A model generated the notes under the pieces. The model was not told the origin of the DNA, searched no databases, and worked only from the letters and a program-made list of their open reading frames with translations. A stretch of 58,769 nucleotides of DNA, taken from NCBI GenBank assembly GCA_903908715.1, contig CAIVSY010000009.1, positions 1 through 58,769 on the forward strand. The letters are read 5' to 3'. The position numbers and the translations under genes were made by a program. This DNA is from an uncultured bacterium (GTDB lineage: Bacteria > Verrucomicrobiota > Kiritimatiellia > CAIKKV01 > CAITUY01). Positions 1 through 5,950 of the stretch are shown here, piece by piece. How positions within the stretch are numbered: position 1 is the stretch's first letter; every line of letters begins with the position of its first letter.

Positions 1-182
1 ATAAATGCGCGGTCCGTATTGTCCTTGACCCAGTCCCGATTCAGGGGTAGGTTAAGCCCGTAATTAAGGGCAGGAATGCGGCGAAAGAGGAGTCGTGTCT
101 CTTTCATCCGGGATGGAGCCCTGCCTTATGAAATGTTGGGGTTTTCCGGAAAAAGGAACTGGCGCCCCATTATATGTTGGGC
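1..182 (+). other. Candidate attI / left boundary of the integron array
   Basis: No convincing gene is seen in the first 180 bases. GTTGGGC at 176-182 is the exact complement of the R'' box GCCCAAC that closes the first cassette at 1014-1020, so the first cassette begins there. The DNA to its left does not fold like the attC sites further right, which fits an attI rather than an attC. A second related box, GTTGGGG, lies at 135-141, and a GTTRRRY-type box, GTTAAGC, at 51-57; these could be integrase-binding repeats. Pairs GGCAGG 69-74 / CCTGCC 120-125 and GAAAGAG 83-89 / CTCTTTC 99-105 form an imperfect stem. The integrase gene itself is not in the window; that it lies to the left is inference. 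Confidence 0.45.
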
Positions 183-195
183 ATGGAACCAAGAC

Positions 196-1011
196 ATGAA
201 CATGCGACTTAACGCGAAGCAGAAGGGCGAAATCACGAAGCTTATCAAGAAGGCTCGTTTCGACGTCGACCAGTTTGCGTTCACTACCCGCGAGAGTGAG
301 TGCGTCTTCGTCTTCGTTCAGCATGCATACCGGGCGCTTGATGGCGAGGAACCGACCACGGCGGAAGCCCTGAGCTATCGCGCAAATCCGGACTACTTCT
401 TCACATTTGAGCGCAATGCCAAGGGCGTCTTCTACGCGACAGTCTTTCCTGAACTTGACCTCGGCAGGAGCATTCAAGCTCGGCAGTGGAACGGGTTGCT
501 CAACGGTTTCTCAGAATGGCTGGACATACTCAAGGCACAGATTGAGCTCGATGACACACGGCCCGCAAGGAGCCGCACTTTCATCGACTTGATTCACGCG
601 CACGACTATGCGCAGATACGAAACGAGTTCTCACGCGCCGAACAGAACTGCACCTCTGATCCACCAGCCGCCATCGCCGCCGCTTCCTCCATGGTCGAGG
701 CCGCCTGCAAACTGTTCATAGCCGACCACAGACTTGAGGTGCCCTCCAATCAGACGATCAAGCCCCTGTGGGGCGCGGTTGCGAAGCGCCTCCTGCCTGA
801 CCCCGCTACGGTTGCCGATGATGACACGAGGAAGATCATCTCCGGCCTCGCCTCAGTTGTTGATGGGATCGGTTCACTTCGGACCCACGCCAGTTCGGCA
901 CACGGGAGGGGTCGAACTGACCCCGAGGTCGGATCTGCTGAGGCCCTGCTTGCAATCCATGGAGCGCAAGCGGTGGTGCTGTACATGATGCAGAAATGGG
1001 AGAGACAATAG
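196..1011 (+). CDS. Abi_C-domain protein (abortive-infection type), integron cassette 1
   Basis: The protein has 271 residues from ATG 196 (ATG 202 is an equal alternative; neither has a clear ribosome binding site, common for a cassette next to attI). The C-terminal ~110 residues (about 160-270) resemble the Abi_C domain found at the end of abortive-infection proteins: a helical segment with SSMVEAACK, LRTHASSAHGRGR and a final helix ending at the stop. The N-terminal ~150 residues are not recognised. As a cassette directly after the candidate attI it would be the most recently captured and the best expressed from an integron promoter. A phage-defence role is inferred from the family and not shown. 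The family call rests on the H-G-R-G-R signature and domain position. Confidence 0.6.
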   Translation: MNMRLNAKQKGEITKLIKKARFDVDQFAFTTRESECVFVFVQHAYRALDGEEPTTAEALSYRANPDYFFTFERNAKGVFYATVFPELDLGRSIQARQWNGLLNGFSEWLDILKAQIELDDTRPARSRTFIDLIHAHDYAQIRNEFSRAEQNCTSDPPAAIAAASSMVEAACKLFIADHRLEVPSNQTIKPLWGAVAKRLLPDPATVADDDTRKIISGLASVVDGIGSLRTHASSAHGRGRTDPEVGSAEALLAIHGAQAVVLYMMQKWERQ

Positions 1012-1013
1012 GA

Positions 1014-1075
1014 GCCCAACAACGCGTCGCACTTTACGTCGCGTTCCGCGCCGAAAGTGAACGCGGGCGTTGGGT
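1014..1075 (+). other. attC1 recombination site
   Basis: R'' GCCCAAC 1014-1020; R' GTTGGGT 1069-1075. Inner arms CGCGT / ACGCG and CACTTT / AAAGTG are separated by a short loop. The 32 nt at 1030-1061 are identical to 5958-5989 in attC11. The R'' complements the R' at 176-182. Confidence 0.85.
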
Positions 1076-1085
1076 TTGAGAAGAG

Positions 1086-1487
1086 ATGGATACAGACGTT
1101 CAACCTGAAGCGGTGAGGCGAGCATTCCGTGCAGCAACACTGATCAATCGTAGCGGTGTCCGTGCTGCGGTGGTGGTCCTCGTCCTCGCGATAGTTGGTT
1201 GTGCAGCCCATGCTGCACTCGGAATGCTTGTCATCTTTCTCAGCCTACTTTGCATGGTGGCTGCTTTCATAGTTCTTTCCGTGCAAGCCAAGTGCCCACG
1301 GTGCAAGACCAAGTGGTGGGATAACACATTCCTTGCAGCCACCACCGGCAAGACCCTTCGCACAATGCTTGATCCAGACTGCACGGGAAATGAGACTGAA
1401 GACCTCAAGTGTCGGCATTGTGGCTTGGAGATCGGACCACACTTGAACGAGAGGAAACCCAACCAAGAAATCCACGGTACCCAGTAA
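1086..1487 (+). CDS. Small membrane protein with zinc ribbon, cassette 2
   Basis: The protein has 133 residues. Two adjacent hydrophobic segments (about 26-45 and 47-66) are followed by a soluble tail with two CxxC pairs (C70, C73, C109, C112), typical of a treble-clef or zinc-ribbon fold. The tail is probably cytoplasmic if the hydrophobic pair is a hairpin. The start lies 11 nt after the attC1 R' box, the usual cassette layout. Its stop codon falls inside attC2, so the last residues are encoded by attC DNA, also common in cassettes. No family is recognised and no function is assigned. Confidence 0.65.
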   Translation: MDTDVQPEAVRRAFRAATLINRSGVRAAVVVLVLAIVGCAAHAALGMLVIFLSLLCMVAAFIVLSVQAKCPRCKTKWWDNTFLAATTGKTLRTMLDPDCTGNETEDLKCRHCGLEIGPHLNERKPNQEIHGTQ

Positions 1488-1533
1488 GGCGCGCGGACGC
1501 GCCTCACTGGTCCCGTGATTTCGGTCGTTGGCT
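1457..1533 (+). other. attC2 recombination site
   Basis: R'' ACCCAAC 1457-1463 is the exact complement of the R' of attC1 (cassette 2 ends match). R' GTTGGCT 1527-1533. Arms AGAAATC/GATTTC, CACGG/CCGTG and CCAGT/ACTGG give a long stem with a few unpaired bases, the hallmark of attC. Confidence 0.88.
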
Positions 1534-1539
1534 GAATGG

Positions 1540-1851
1540 ATGAAAACGAAACGCAAATGGATTGCCGCAATAGCAGTCATCCTGCTTTTGCCCATCCTCT
1601 TCGTGGTCGTCATGCACCGGGAAGTTGCTGGCAGCATGGCCATCTTCACGGTTCGAGCAACGCCCCTGCGGATCTACTACAGCAATTCCGGCAACCTGGG
1701 TTTCGCGGTTCGCTCTGAGAAAGATCGGTTGAGGGACTGTGATTGGATCGTGACCAGAAAGAACAAGGTGGCGTGGACGCTGGTGAATGTGGGAGCGGTG
1801 TATATCGCATTTCCCTATTTTGTGGCCGATGCATTGGATTCAAACGGTTGA
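1540..1851 (+). CDS. Single-pass membrane or exported protein, cassette 3
   Basis: The protein has 103 residues from ATG 1540 (an upstream in-frame TTG at 1528 would begin inside the attC R' box and is less likely). The N-terminus is lysine/arginine-rich, followed by a strongly hydrophobic stretch at residues 8-25, so it is a signal anchor or uncleaved signal peptide. The remaining ~75 residues are soluble with one short hydrophobic patch near the C-terminus. No family is recognised. It is the only gene of a 380-nt cassette. Confidence 0.55.
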   Translation: MKTKRKWIAAIAVILLLPILFVVVMHREVAGSMAIFTVRATPLRIYYSNSGNLGFAVRSEKDRLRDCDWIVTRKNKVAWTLVNVGAVYIAFPYFVADALDSNG

Positions 1852-1860
1852 ACAGGAAGC

Positions 1861-1917
1861 AGCCAACAATCGGAGGCATGCGACGCTTTGCAGCGCGCCT
1901 GCTCCGTAACGTTGGGG
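1861..1917 (+). other. attC3 recombination site
   Basis: R'' AGCCAAC 1861-1867 exactly complements GTTGGCT at 1527-1533. R' GTTGGGG 1911-1917. Arms CGGAG / CTCCG and GCGACGC / GCAGCGC-type pairing enclose a short loop. Confidence 0.83.
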
Positions 1918-1925
1918 CTGAGAAG

Positions 1926-2249
1926 ATGACATACCGGAAGATAATCGGAAGATCGGTAATCATGGCTGTCGCCATTGCGTTGGGATGGACGGCTCTGGCC
2001 GCCTTCTGCTGGACGACCCACTCCTGTGCCGGCCAGGACTACGGGCCAGGGACTTCATACGTCCTCCACATGCTGAGTCACCACGCGCCAGCTGTCATTG
2101 CCGAAGCATTTCGCAACGTCTTCGGTCCGGTCTTCCTTGCGACACTGCTCGGTGGGCTTGGCGTCGGATTGTGGGCAAGGCTGAGGAAGGACGAGAGGAG
2201 CCCCAACCAGCCGTCCCAGCCTATCGCCGGGAAGCCCGGCTCAGGCTGA
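1926..2249 (+). CDS. Small two-helix membrane protein, cassette 4
   Basis: The protein has 107 residues from ATG 1926, 15 nt after the start of the attC3 R' box. Hydrophobic segments lie at about 10-30 and 60-83, joined by a loop with two cysteines, and the charged tail ends inside attC4. The start was chosen because the open frame upstream runs back through attC3 and would belong to the previous cassette. Function unknown. Confidence 0.55.
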   Translation: MTYRKIIGRSVIMAVAIALGWTALAAFCWTTHSCAGQDYGPGTSYVLHMLSHHAPAVIAEAFRNVFGPVFLATLLGGLGVGLWARLRKDERSPNQPSQPIAGKPGSG

Positions 2250-2264
2250 ACGGCACCGTTCTGC
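2201..2264 (+). other. attC4 recombination site
   Basis: R'' CCCCAAC 2201-2207 exactly complements GTTGGGG at 1911-1917. R' GTTCTGC 2258-2264 departs from the GTTRRRY consensus. Arms GCCGT / ACGGC and CAGCCT / AGGCTG form the stem. Confidence 0.8.
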
Positions 2265-2273
2265 CAGAGAATA

Positions 2274-2654
2274 ATGATGAAGACATTTAATGCATACTGG
2301 AATGATCCGATTGCGCGGTATTGCGCAATCGGTGGCGCGCTGGTAGCGCCTGCTGCCTTAACATTGGCTCAGATGTATCCCAGTAAGTCAGCATGTCCCG
2401 ATGGTCCATTTATTCTGGTATTTCTTTTGGCAACACTTCCCGGGCAATTAGTCGGCGCGTTGCTTGACCCAATGATTGGCTACGGATATCGGCAGTCAAT
2501 GGTGACTTTTGCGGCTTTCGTTGCTGTTTCCATGATATCAGACGGCTTGATTCTTGGAGCAGTGCCACTGTTAATTCGGAGATGGAAACAGAAACGGCAG
2601 CAGAACCAAGCGGCCCAGGCTACGGCTCGCAAGCTCGCCGATCCTGGCCGCTAA
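2274..2654 (+). CDS. Multi-pass membrane protein, cassette 5
   Basis: The protein has 126 residues from ATG 2274 (ATG 2277 is adjacent). Three hydrophobic segments (about 18-33, 45-65, 77-100) are followed by a basic, glutamine-rich tail (RRWKQKRQQNQ) that is probably cytoplasmic. The coding DNA is visibly richer in A and T than the housekeeping genes further right, as expected of an acquired cassette. No family recognised. Confidence 0.6.
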   Translation: MMKTFNAYWNDPIARYCAIGGALVAPAALTLAQMYPSKSACPDGPFILVFLLATLPGQLVGALLDPMIGYGYRQSMVTFAAFVAVSMISDGLILGAVPLLIRRWKQKRQQNQAAQATARKLADPGR

Positions 2655-2662
2655 CGTTCGCA
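2600..2662 (+). other. attC5 recombination site
   Basis: R'' GCAGAAC 2600-2606 exactly complements GTTCTGC at 2258-2264. R' GTTCGCA 2656-2662. The stem is GCGGCCCAGG / CCTGGCCGC. The loop carries CTCGCAAGCTCG, also found in attC8. Confidence 0.85.
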
Positions 2663-2669
2663 TAAGAAG

Positions 2670-3104
2670 ATGATCATGAGATTCAAGGAATTCCTGGCGA
2701 CCGTCACCGAGGAGGAACGGGACTTCGTTGCCCGCCTTGATTACCGACAGGATCATGCCGCTCATCGCAAGGCGCTTGACCAGGCCATCACCAACGGTGG
2801 CTTCGTGGACACGGTAAGCCAAGGAGTCTGGTTCCCGCTCGAAGTGCTGGAACTGGGGAAGAACGCACTTCAATCCGGGCACGAACGCGAGTTCGTCCTC
2901 TGTGCAGGCATCGTCCTTCAGACTGCCCAAACTGGGGATGAGGCCGAAGATCTGGTGGAGAACCATGCGGACGAGATCAGACGGTTGCCGGAAGATCTCA
3001 GGTCGATGCTTGAGGCAATGATCACGGAGAAGATTGATGGATGCGAACAACACGCTCCTGCCTACTCGCCACCCCGCGACGGGGTGTCTCGTGGCAGAGC
3101 GTGA
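2670..3104 (+). CDS. Soluble hypothetical protein, cassette 6
   Basis: The protein has 144 residues (alternative ATG at 2676). It is acidic and helix-rich with no membrane segment or recognised motif. The last ~20 residues are encoded by attC6 DNA, so the natural C-terminus depends on which cassette follows. The start is 14 nt from the attC5 R' box. No function can be given. Confidence 0.6.
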   Translation: MIMRFKEFLATVTEEERDFVARLDYRQDHAAHRKALDQAITNGGFVDTVSQGVWFPLEVLELGKNALQSGHEREFVLCAGIVLQTAQTGDEAEDLVENHADEIRRLPEDLRSMLEAMITEKIDGCEQHAPAYSPPRDGVSRGRA

Positions 3105-3113
3105 ACGTTGTGA
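3042..3113 (+). other. attC6 recombination site
   Basis: R'' TGCGAAC 3042-3048 exactly complements GTTCGCA at 2656-2662. R' GTTGTGA 3107-3113. Arms CACGCTC / GAGCGTG and GCC / GGC flank a GC-rich hairpin loop (ACCCCG / CGGGGT). Confidence 0.86.
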
Positions 3114-3118
3114 ATGAG

Positions 3119-3457
3119 ATGAAGATAGAGACACCAAAAGACCTCGTCGCCGCCCTCATCGACTTATTCCCAGGTTTTCGAGACGAATGGGATGAAGGCG
3201 AAGGTTACGGCGGGATCGGACAGTACAACTTCCACACGGTGTTTATGGAGTTGGCACCCTTCTGTTCGGGCTACCTTGCGGAGGCGTCACCTCGGACAGT
3301 CGAGGCTTTTTGTACTCTCATCAACAACTTTGTCGCCAGCGGTGGCGACATGGAGAACGCCGTGTCCACCTGCCTTCTGGAGCATTCGTCCCAAGTTGGT
3401 ATTGCGAAGACGATCAGGCCACACCTCTCGCAGGCGGCAAAGACGGAACTAAGATGA
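3119..3457 (+). CDS. Soluble hypothetical protein, cassette 7
   Basis: The protein has 112 residues from ATG 3119, the first ATG of the cassette in this frame. It is acidic, with a repeated helical look (LVAALIDLFP, VEAFCTLINNF, MENAVSTCLLEH) that resembles small immunity-type or DUF proteins seen near polymorphic toxins and in cassettes. That likeness is an impression and no family is claimed. There are no membrane segments. Confidence 0.55.
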   Translation: MKIETPKDLVAALIDLFPGFRDEWDEGEGYGGIGQYNFHTVFMELAPFCSGYLAEASPRTVEAFCTLINNFVASGGDMENAVSTCLLEHSSQVGIAKTIRPHLSQAAKTELR

Positions 3458-3463
3458 CAGAAT

Positions 3464-3519
3464 TCACAACCAGAAAATTCACGGTACGGCTTCGCCTCCC
3501 GTGATTTTCGCCGTTCTGC
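3464..3519 (+). other. attC7 recombination site
   Basis: R'' TCACAAC 3464-3470 exactly complements GTTGTGA at 3107-3113. R' GTTCTGC 3513-3519. The stem GAAAAT-CACGG / CCGTGATTTTC has one bulged base. Confidence 0.88.
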
Positions 3520-3524
3520 AAGAC

Positions 3525-3920
3525 ATGAAGAAAATGATTATACCGGTGCTGCTGGTGTGCGTTGCGGTTGGGATCTCCATGGGCATTCAATCGTCGCGTG
3601 GCCACGGGCAATTCTTGGTGTCCGACGTGACGCAATCCATGCAACAGACGGTCAAGGCCCCCTTCATGCCTTTCAGAAACGGGGCCCTATTCGTCACCGT
3701 GGACGGACAACTGGATGGTGATGCGACGTTGCAGATTGTCTCAAATCATGGCCGGGATCGTAGAACGGAAACCTTGTCGGGAACCATTCAGGACAAGACC
3801 ATTGGCGGTCCCGAGGAATGGGTGGATGACCTTGTTGTTCAGTTTGAGCCAGGCTCAGCAAAGCAAGGTCACCTCACGATACTAATGGCTTGCGGAAAGA
3901 ACCCGAAGCGGATGAGATGA
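3525..3920 (+). CDS. Exported or membrane-anchored hypothetical protein, cassette 8
   Basis: The protein has 131 residues from ATG 3525. Lys2-Lys3 precede a hydrophobic stretch at 5-21, giving a signal peptide or anchor. The rest is predicted to be a soluble beta-rich domain. An in-frame GTG at 3501 lies inside attC7 and was not used. No family recognised. The sixth gene in this array with a hydrophobic N-terminus or membrane segment would be expected to act at the envelope; that is inference. Confidence 0.5.
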   Translation: MKKMIIPVLLVCVAVGISMGIQSSRGHGQFLVSDVTQSMQQTVKAPFMPFRNGALFVTVDGQLDGDATLQIVSNHGRDRRTETLSGTIQDKTIGGPEEWVDDLVVQFEPGSAKQGHLTILMACGKNPKRMR

Positions 3921-3923
3921 GAC

Positions 3924-3984
3924 GCCGAACACGCCGTCGCAGACTAGCCTCGCAAGCTCGGCAGTCTGAACGGCAACGTTCGAT
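3924..3984 (+). other. attC8 recombination site
   Basis: R'' GCCGAAC 3924-3930 differs at one base from the exact complement of GTTCTGC (3513-3519). R' GTTCGAT 3978-3984. Arms GCAGACT / AGTCTG and GCC/GGC; loop CTCGCAAGCTCG as in attC5. Confidence 0.78.
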
Positions 3985-3998
3985 CTCAATGAATGGAA

Positions 3999-4044
3999 TT
4001 GACAATAATGATGTCATAGCATACATTGTATTACACAAGAATAC
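3999..4044 (+). promoter_or_regulatory. Promoter and likely operator of the cassette 9 toxin-antitoxin pair
   Basis: -35 TTGACA 3999-4004, 17-nt spacer, -10 TACATT 4022-4027. Just downstream, GTATT 4028-4032 and AATAC 4040-4044 form an inverted repeat that could bind the ribbon-helix-helix antitoxin. A cassette with its own promoter is typical of toxin-antitoxin cassettes. Confidence 0.6.
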
Positions 4045-4057
4045 ACCAGGAGATGAC

Positions 4058-4276
4058 ATGAGTATTGCTGTATCAATTCGATTGCCTGAGGGTCTGGCTA
4101 ATGAACTGACCCATATTGCAGATGAAACGGAAAGGTCCCGCTCCTTCCATATTCAAAAAGCATTGGAATCCTACATTGCGGATTTTGCCGATGTCCAAAT
4201 TGCCCTTGACCGGCTGCGAGATCAAAAGGATGCGGTTGTGTCCGGCCATGAATTGAGGAAATCCCTTGGCCTTTGA
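4058..4276 (+). CDS. Ribbon-helix-helix (RHH/CopG-type) antitoxin, cassette 9
   Basis: The protein has 72 residues. It begins with the short beta strand SIAVSIRLP followed by two helices (GLANELTHIADETERSRS), the standard ribbon-helix-helix DNA-binding fold. The C-terminal half would wrap the toxin. The start at 4058 is set by AGGAG six nt upstream. It overlaps the toxin gene by 11 nt, so both are translated together. It probably represses its own promoter at 3999-4027 through the inverted repeat there (inference from family behaviour). Confidence 0.8.
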   Translation: MSIAVSIRLPEGLANELTHIADETERSRSFHIQKALESYIADFADVQIALDRLRDQKDAVVSGHELRKSLGL

Positions 4277-4520
4277 AATCGCCTACAAGAAGAGCGTGTC
4301 GAAAGACCTCGCAAGCCTCGGCAAAACCGAAGCCAGGCGGATACTCGACAAGATTGACAAGGATCTCGCCACGCGCGCAGATTCATATCCTGTTTTGAAA
4401 GGCCAGTTTGCCGGATTGAGGAAATTCCGCGTCGGTGACTACCGTGTCATTTATGCCATCTTGGGATCACAAGTCCTTGTCCTGCGCATTGGCCACCGTC
4501 GGGAAATCTATGACAAATGA
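4266..4520 (+). CDS. RelE-family toxin, cassette 9
   Basis: The protein has 84 residues, of normal size for RelE. It starts with TTG at 4266 inside the antitoxin gene. The RelE core is clear: FEIAYKKSVSKDLASLGK, then LKGQFAGLRKFRVGDYRVIYAI and LVLRIGHRREIYDK, with the arginines and final tyrosine typical of mRNA-cleaving members. It would act on translating ribosomes when the antitoxin is degraded. The stop codon overlaps the first base of attC9. Confidence 0.85.
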   Translation: MAFEIAYKKSVSKDLASLGKTEARRILDKIDKDLATRADSYPVLKGQFAGLRKFRVGDYRVIYAILGSQVLVLRIGHRREIYDK

Positions 4521-4581
4521 TCGAACCAGAAAGTTCAGGTTACCTCGCGTTCCGCTCGGAACCTGACTTTCGACGTTCGCA
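4520..4581 (+). other. attC9 recombination site
   Basis: R'' ATCGAAC 4520-4526 exactly complements GTTCGAT at 3978-3984. R' GTTCGCA 4575-4581. Stem GAAAGT-CAGGTT / AACCTGACTTTC; the loop CGCGTTCCGC is shared with attC1 and attC11. Confidence 0.88.
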
Positions 4582-4662
4582 GGGATATATGATTTCCTAA
4601 GACAGATTGATGAAATCCCGGGGTATGTGATACGATTTAGCCAAATCGAGGGAGATCTATAC

Positions 4663-4893
4663 ATGACAGCCCAAGCTACACAGGTTCTTGAGGGAGCGCT
4701 TCATCTCTCGCCGCTGGAGCGTGCGGAGTTAATTGAGCAGATTTTCGCGAGTTTCAGCTTTCCGTCCCGCCAGGCAAATGATGCAAAATGGGCTAGTGAG
4801 GCGGAAGAACGGATTGATGCCTATGACGCCGGACATCTCGCCTCCGTTTCTGCGCGGGATGTTTTCGCGCGCGTCGAGGGTATGCGCCCATGA
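4663..4893 (+). CDS. Addiction-module antitoxin, cassette 10
   Basis: The protein has 76 residues from ATG 4663, preceded by GGGAG. The pattern VLEGALHLSPLERAELIEQIFASF followed by W...ERIDAYDAGHL and a C-terminal VFARVEG is that of the short 'putative addiction module component' antitoxins, which pair with RelE/ParE-type toxins. It overlaps the toxin gene by four nt (ATGA). A weak promoter, TTGATG-18-TACGAT (about 4606-4635), lies upstream. Confidence 0.82.
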   Translation: MTAQATQVLEGALHLSPLERAELIEQIFASFSFPSRQANDAKWASEAEERIDAYDAGHLASVSARDVFARVEGMRP

Positions 4894-5195
4894 CGGTGGA
4901 GTTCCTTCAAACTGCCGACCGAGAATTCTTCGACGCCATAGACTATTACAACACGCAGTCTGAAGGACTTGGGTTTGAATTTGCGGCGGAAATCAGTCGC
5001 ACACTTGGGCGAATCATGGAATTTCCGGATGCATGGACATTACTTTCGGCGCGTAGTCGTCGGTGCCGGACAAGCCGTTTTCCCTATGGCGTCATTTATC
5101 AGATTCGAGGATCAGTAATTCTCGTCGTGGCCATCCAAAACCTGCATCGCCATCCTGATTCCTGGAAAGATCGTCTTGGGTCTGACGAAAGATGA
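4890..5195 (+). CDS. RelE/ParE-superfamily toxin, cassette 10
   Basis: The protein has 101 residues. Typical features are AIDYYNTQSEGLGFEFAAEI, RIMEFPDAW, the RFPYGVIYQI strand and the C-terminal VVAIQNLHRHPDSW. Chromosomal members of this group are gyrase poisons or mRNA interferases; which one cannot be told from sequence alone. The ATGA overlap with the antitoxin shows translational coupling. The stop codon is one nt before the R'' box of attC10. Confidence 0.83.
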   Translation: MTVEFLQTADREFFDAIDYYNTQSEGLGFEFAAEISRTLGRIMEFPDAWTLLSARSRRCRTSRFPYGVIYQIRGSVILVVAIQNLHRHPDSWKDRLGSDER

Positions 5196-5382
5196 TGCGA
5201 ACCAGCCCTTTGACCGCGACGGCTCGCACGCTCGCCGCAGGGTCAAGGGCGACGTTGAGACTGTCGAAAAACTAAAACTGGGGTTCAAGGAAGGCCCTGT
5301 TCCGAGCAAATCGGCTGTCCATTTTTGAAGAAGAAGGCATTCTTGGGGTGCTGATTTGAGTTTTTCGACAGTCTCGTTCGCA
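5196..5382 (+). other. attC10 recombination site, interrupted by a 119-bp insertion
   Basis: R'' TGCGAAC 5196-5202 exactly complements GTTCGCA at 4575-4581. Stem GCCCTT-GACC / GGTC-AAGGGC. The R' box is split: GTT at 5254-5256, then the inverted-repeat element 5257-5375, then GTTCGCA at 5376-5382. Removing the element and one copy of GTT restores a normal R' GTTCGCA. Confidence 0.82.
5257..5375. mobile_element. MITE-like 119-bp element with 17-bp terminal inverted repeats
   Basis: The left end 5257-5273 begins GAGACTGTCGAAAAACT and the right end 5359-5375 is its perfect 17-nt inverted copy. The element is flanked by a direct repeat GTT (5254-5256 and 5376-5378), which would be a 3-bp target duplication. 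It has no coding capacity. A non-autonomous insertion element moved by a transposase elsewhere is the simplest reading; 3-bp duplications are known from some IS5-family subgroups, but no parent is identified here. The alternative is that it is itself an odd 122-bp cassette, because GTT is also the integrase crossover triplet. Confidence 0.75.
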
Positions 5383-5392
5383 AAAAGATACT

Positions 5393-5431
5393 TTGACAAA
5401 TCGAATGATGAGGCGTACGGTATTGCGTACG
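5393..5431 (+). promoter_or_regulatory. Promoter with paired CGTACG operator boxes (yefM-yoeB type)
   Basis: -35 TTGACA 5393-5398, 17-nt spacer, weak -10 TACGGT 5416-5421. Two CGTACG palindromes at 5414-5419 and 5426-5431 lie 12 bp centre to centre over and after the -10. The well-studied yefM-yoeB operator also has two short palindromes (TGTACA core) 12 bp apart, so this is probably where the antitoxin binds. Confidence 0.6.
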
Positions 5432-5444
5432 AAGGGAATTCAAG

Positions 5445-5687
5445 ATGACAACACTAACAGCTACCGAGGCGCGGAAGTCTCTTTACTCTCTTTTGGATGA
5501 TGTTGCCGAGTCCCATCAGACAATCCAGATAACCGGGAAAAGGCATTCTGCCGTCCTGGTTTCGGGGGAGGATTGGAATGCGATTCAGGAGACGCTGTTT
5601 TTGACCTCAATTCCGGGAATGCGGGAGTCCATTCGCGAGGGCATGAGGACACCCGCCGGAAAGTGCAGCAAGGAGCTTAAGTGGTGA
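5445..5687 (+). CDS. yefM: Phd/YefM-family antitoxin, cassette 11
   Basis: The protein has 80 residues. The N-terminal dimerisation and DNA-binding fold of Phd/YefM is clear: MTTLTATEARKSLYSLLDDV, then ITGKRHSAVLVSGEDWNAIQETL. The disordered C-terminal third would bind the toxin. The start ATG 5445 follows GAAGG. The preceding twin CGTACG palindromes support autoregulation. It overlaps the toxin start by four nt (GTGA). Confidence 0.85.
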   Translation: MTTLTATEARKSLYSLLDDVAESHQTIQITGKRHSAVLVSGEDWNAIQETLFLTSIPGMRESIREGMRTPAGKCSKELKW

Positions 5688-5947
5688 GCTGGACGCTTGT
5701 CTTCACCAAACAGGCTCAAAAGGACGCTAAAAAGCTCAAGGCGTCTGGGTTGAAGCCAAAAGCCGAGCGATTGCTTGAGATCCTGGAATTGAATCCTTAT
5801 CAGAATCCACCTCCTTTCGAGAAACTGGTCGGCGATCTGGCTGGTGTATGTTCCCGTCGCATCAACATACAGCATCGACTGGTGTATCAGGTTCTGGAAG
5901 ACGTCAAGACGGTTAAAATCATTCGACTCTGGACGCATTACGAATAA
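5684..5947 (+). CDS. yoeB: YoeB/Txe-family mRNA interferase toxin, cassette 11
   Basis: The protein has 87 residues from GTG 5684 (GTG 5681 is possible). The YoeB signature is complete: W..VFTKQAQKDAKKL, LELNPYQNPPPFEKL, then CSRRINIQHRLVYQV and a C-terminal RLWTHYE, with the basic and aromatic residues used for ribosome-dependent mRNA cleavage. It pairs with the YefM-like antitoxin just upstream. Confidence 0.86.
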   Translation: MSWTLVFTKQAQKDAKKLKASGLKPKAERLLEILELNPYQNPPPFEKLVGDLAGVCSRRINIQHRLVYQVLEDVKTVKIIRLWTHYE

Positions 5948-5950
5948 TGG

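Noticed and set aside
68..125. attC-like stem left of the first cassette
   Set aside because: Only short arms pair, no R'' RYYYAAC box precedes it, and the fold differs from all eleven attC sites.
5255..5376. Treating the 119-bp inverted-repeat element as a normal gene cassette
   Set aside because: It lacks an R'' box complementary to its GTTGAGA opening and any attC-type arms; kept as MITE-like with the cassette option noted.
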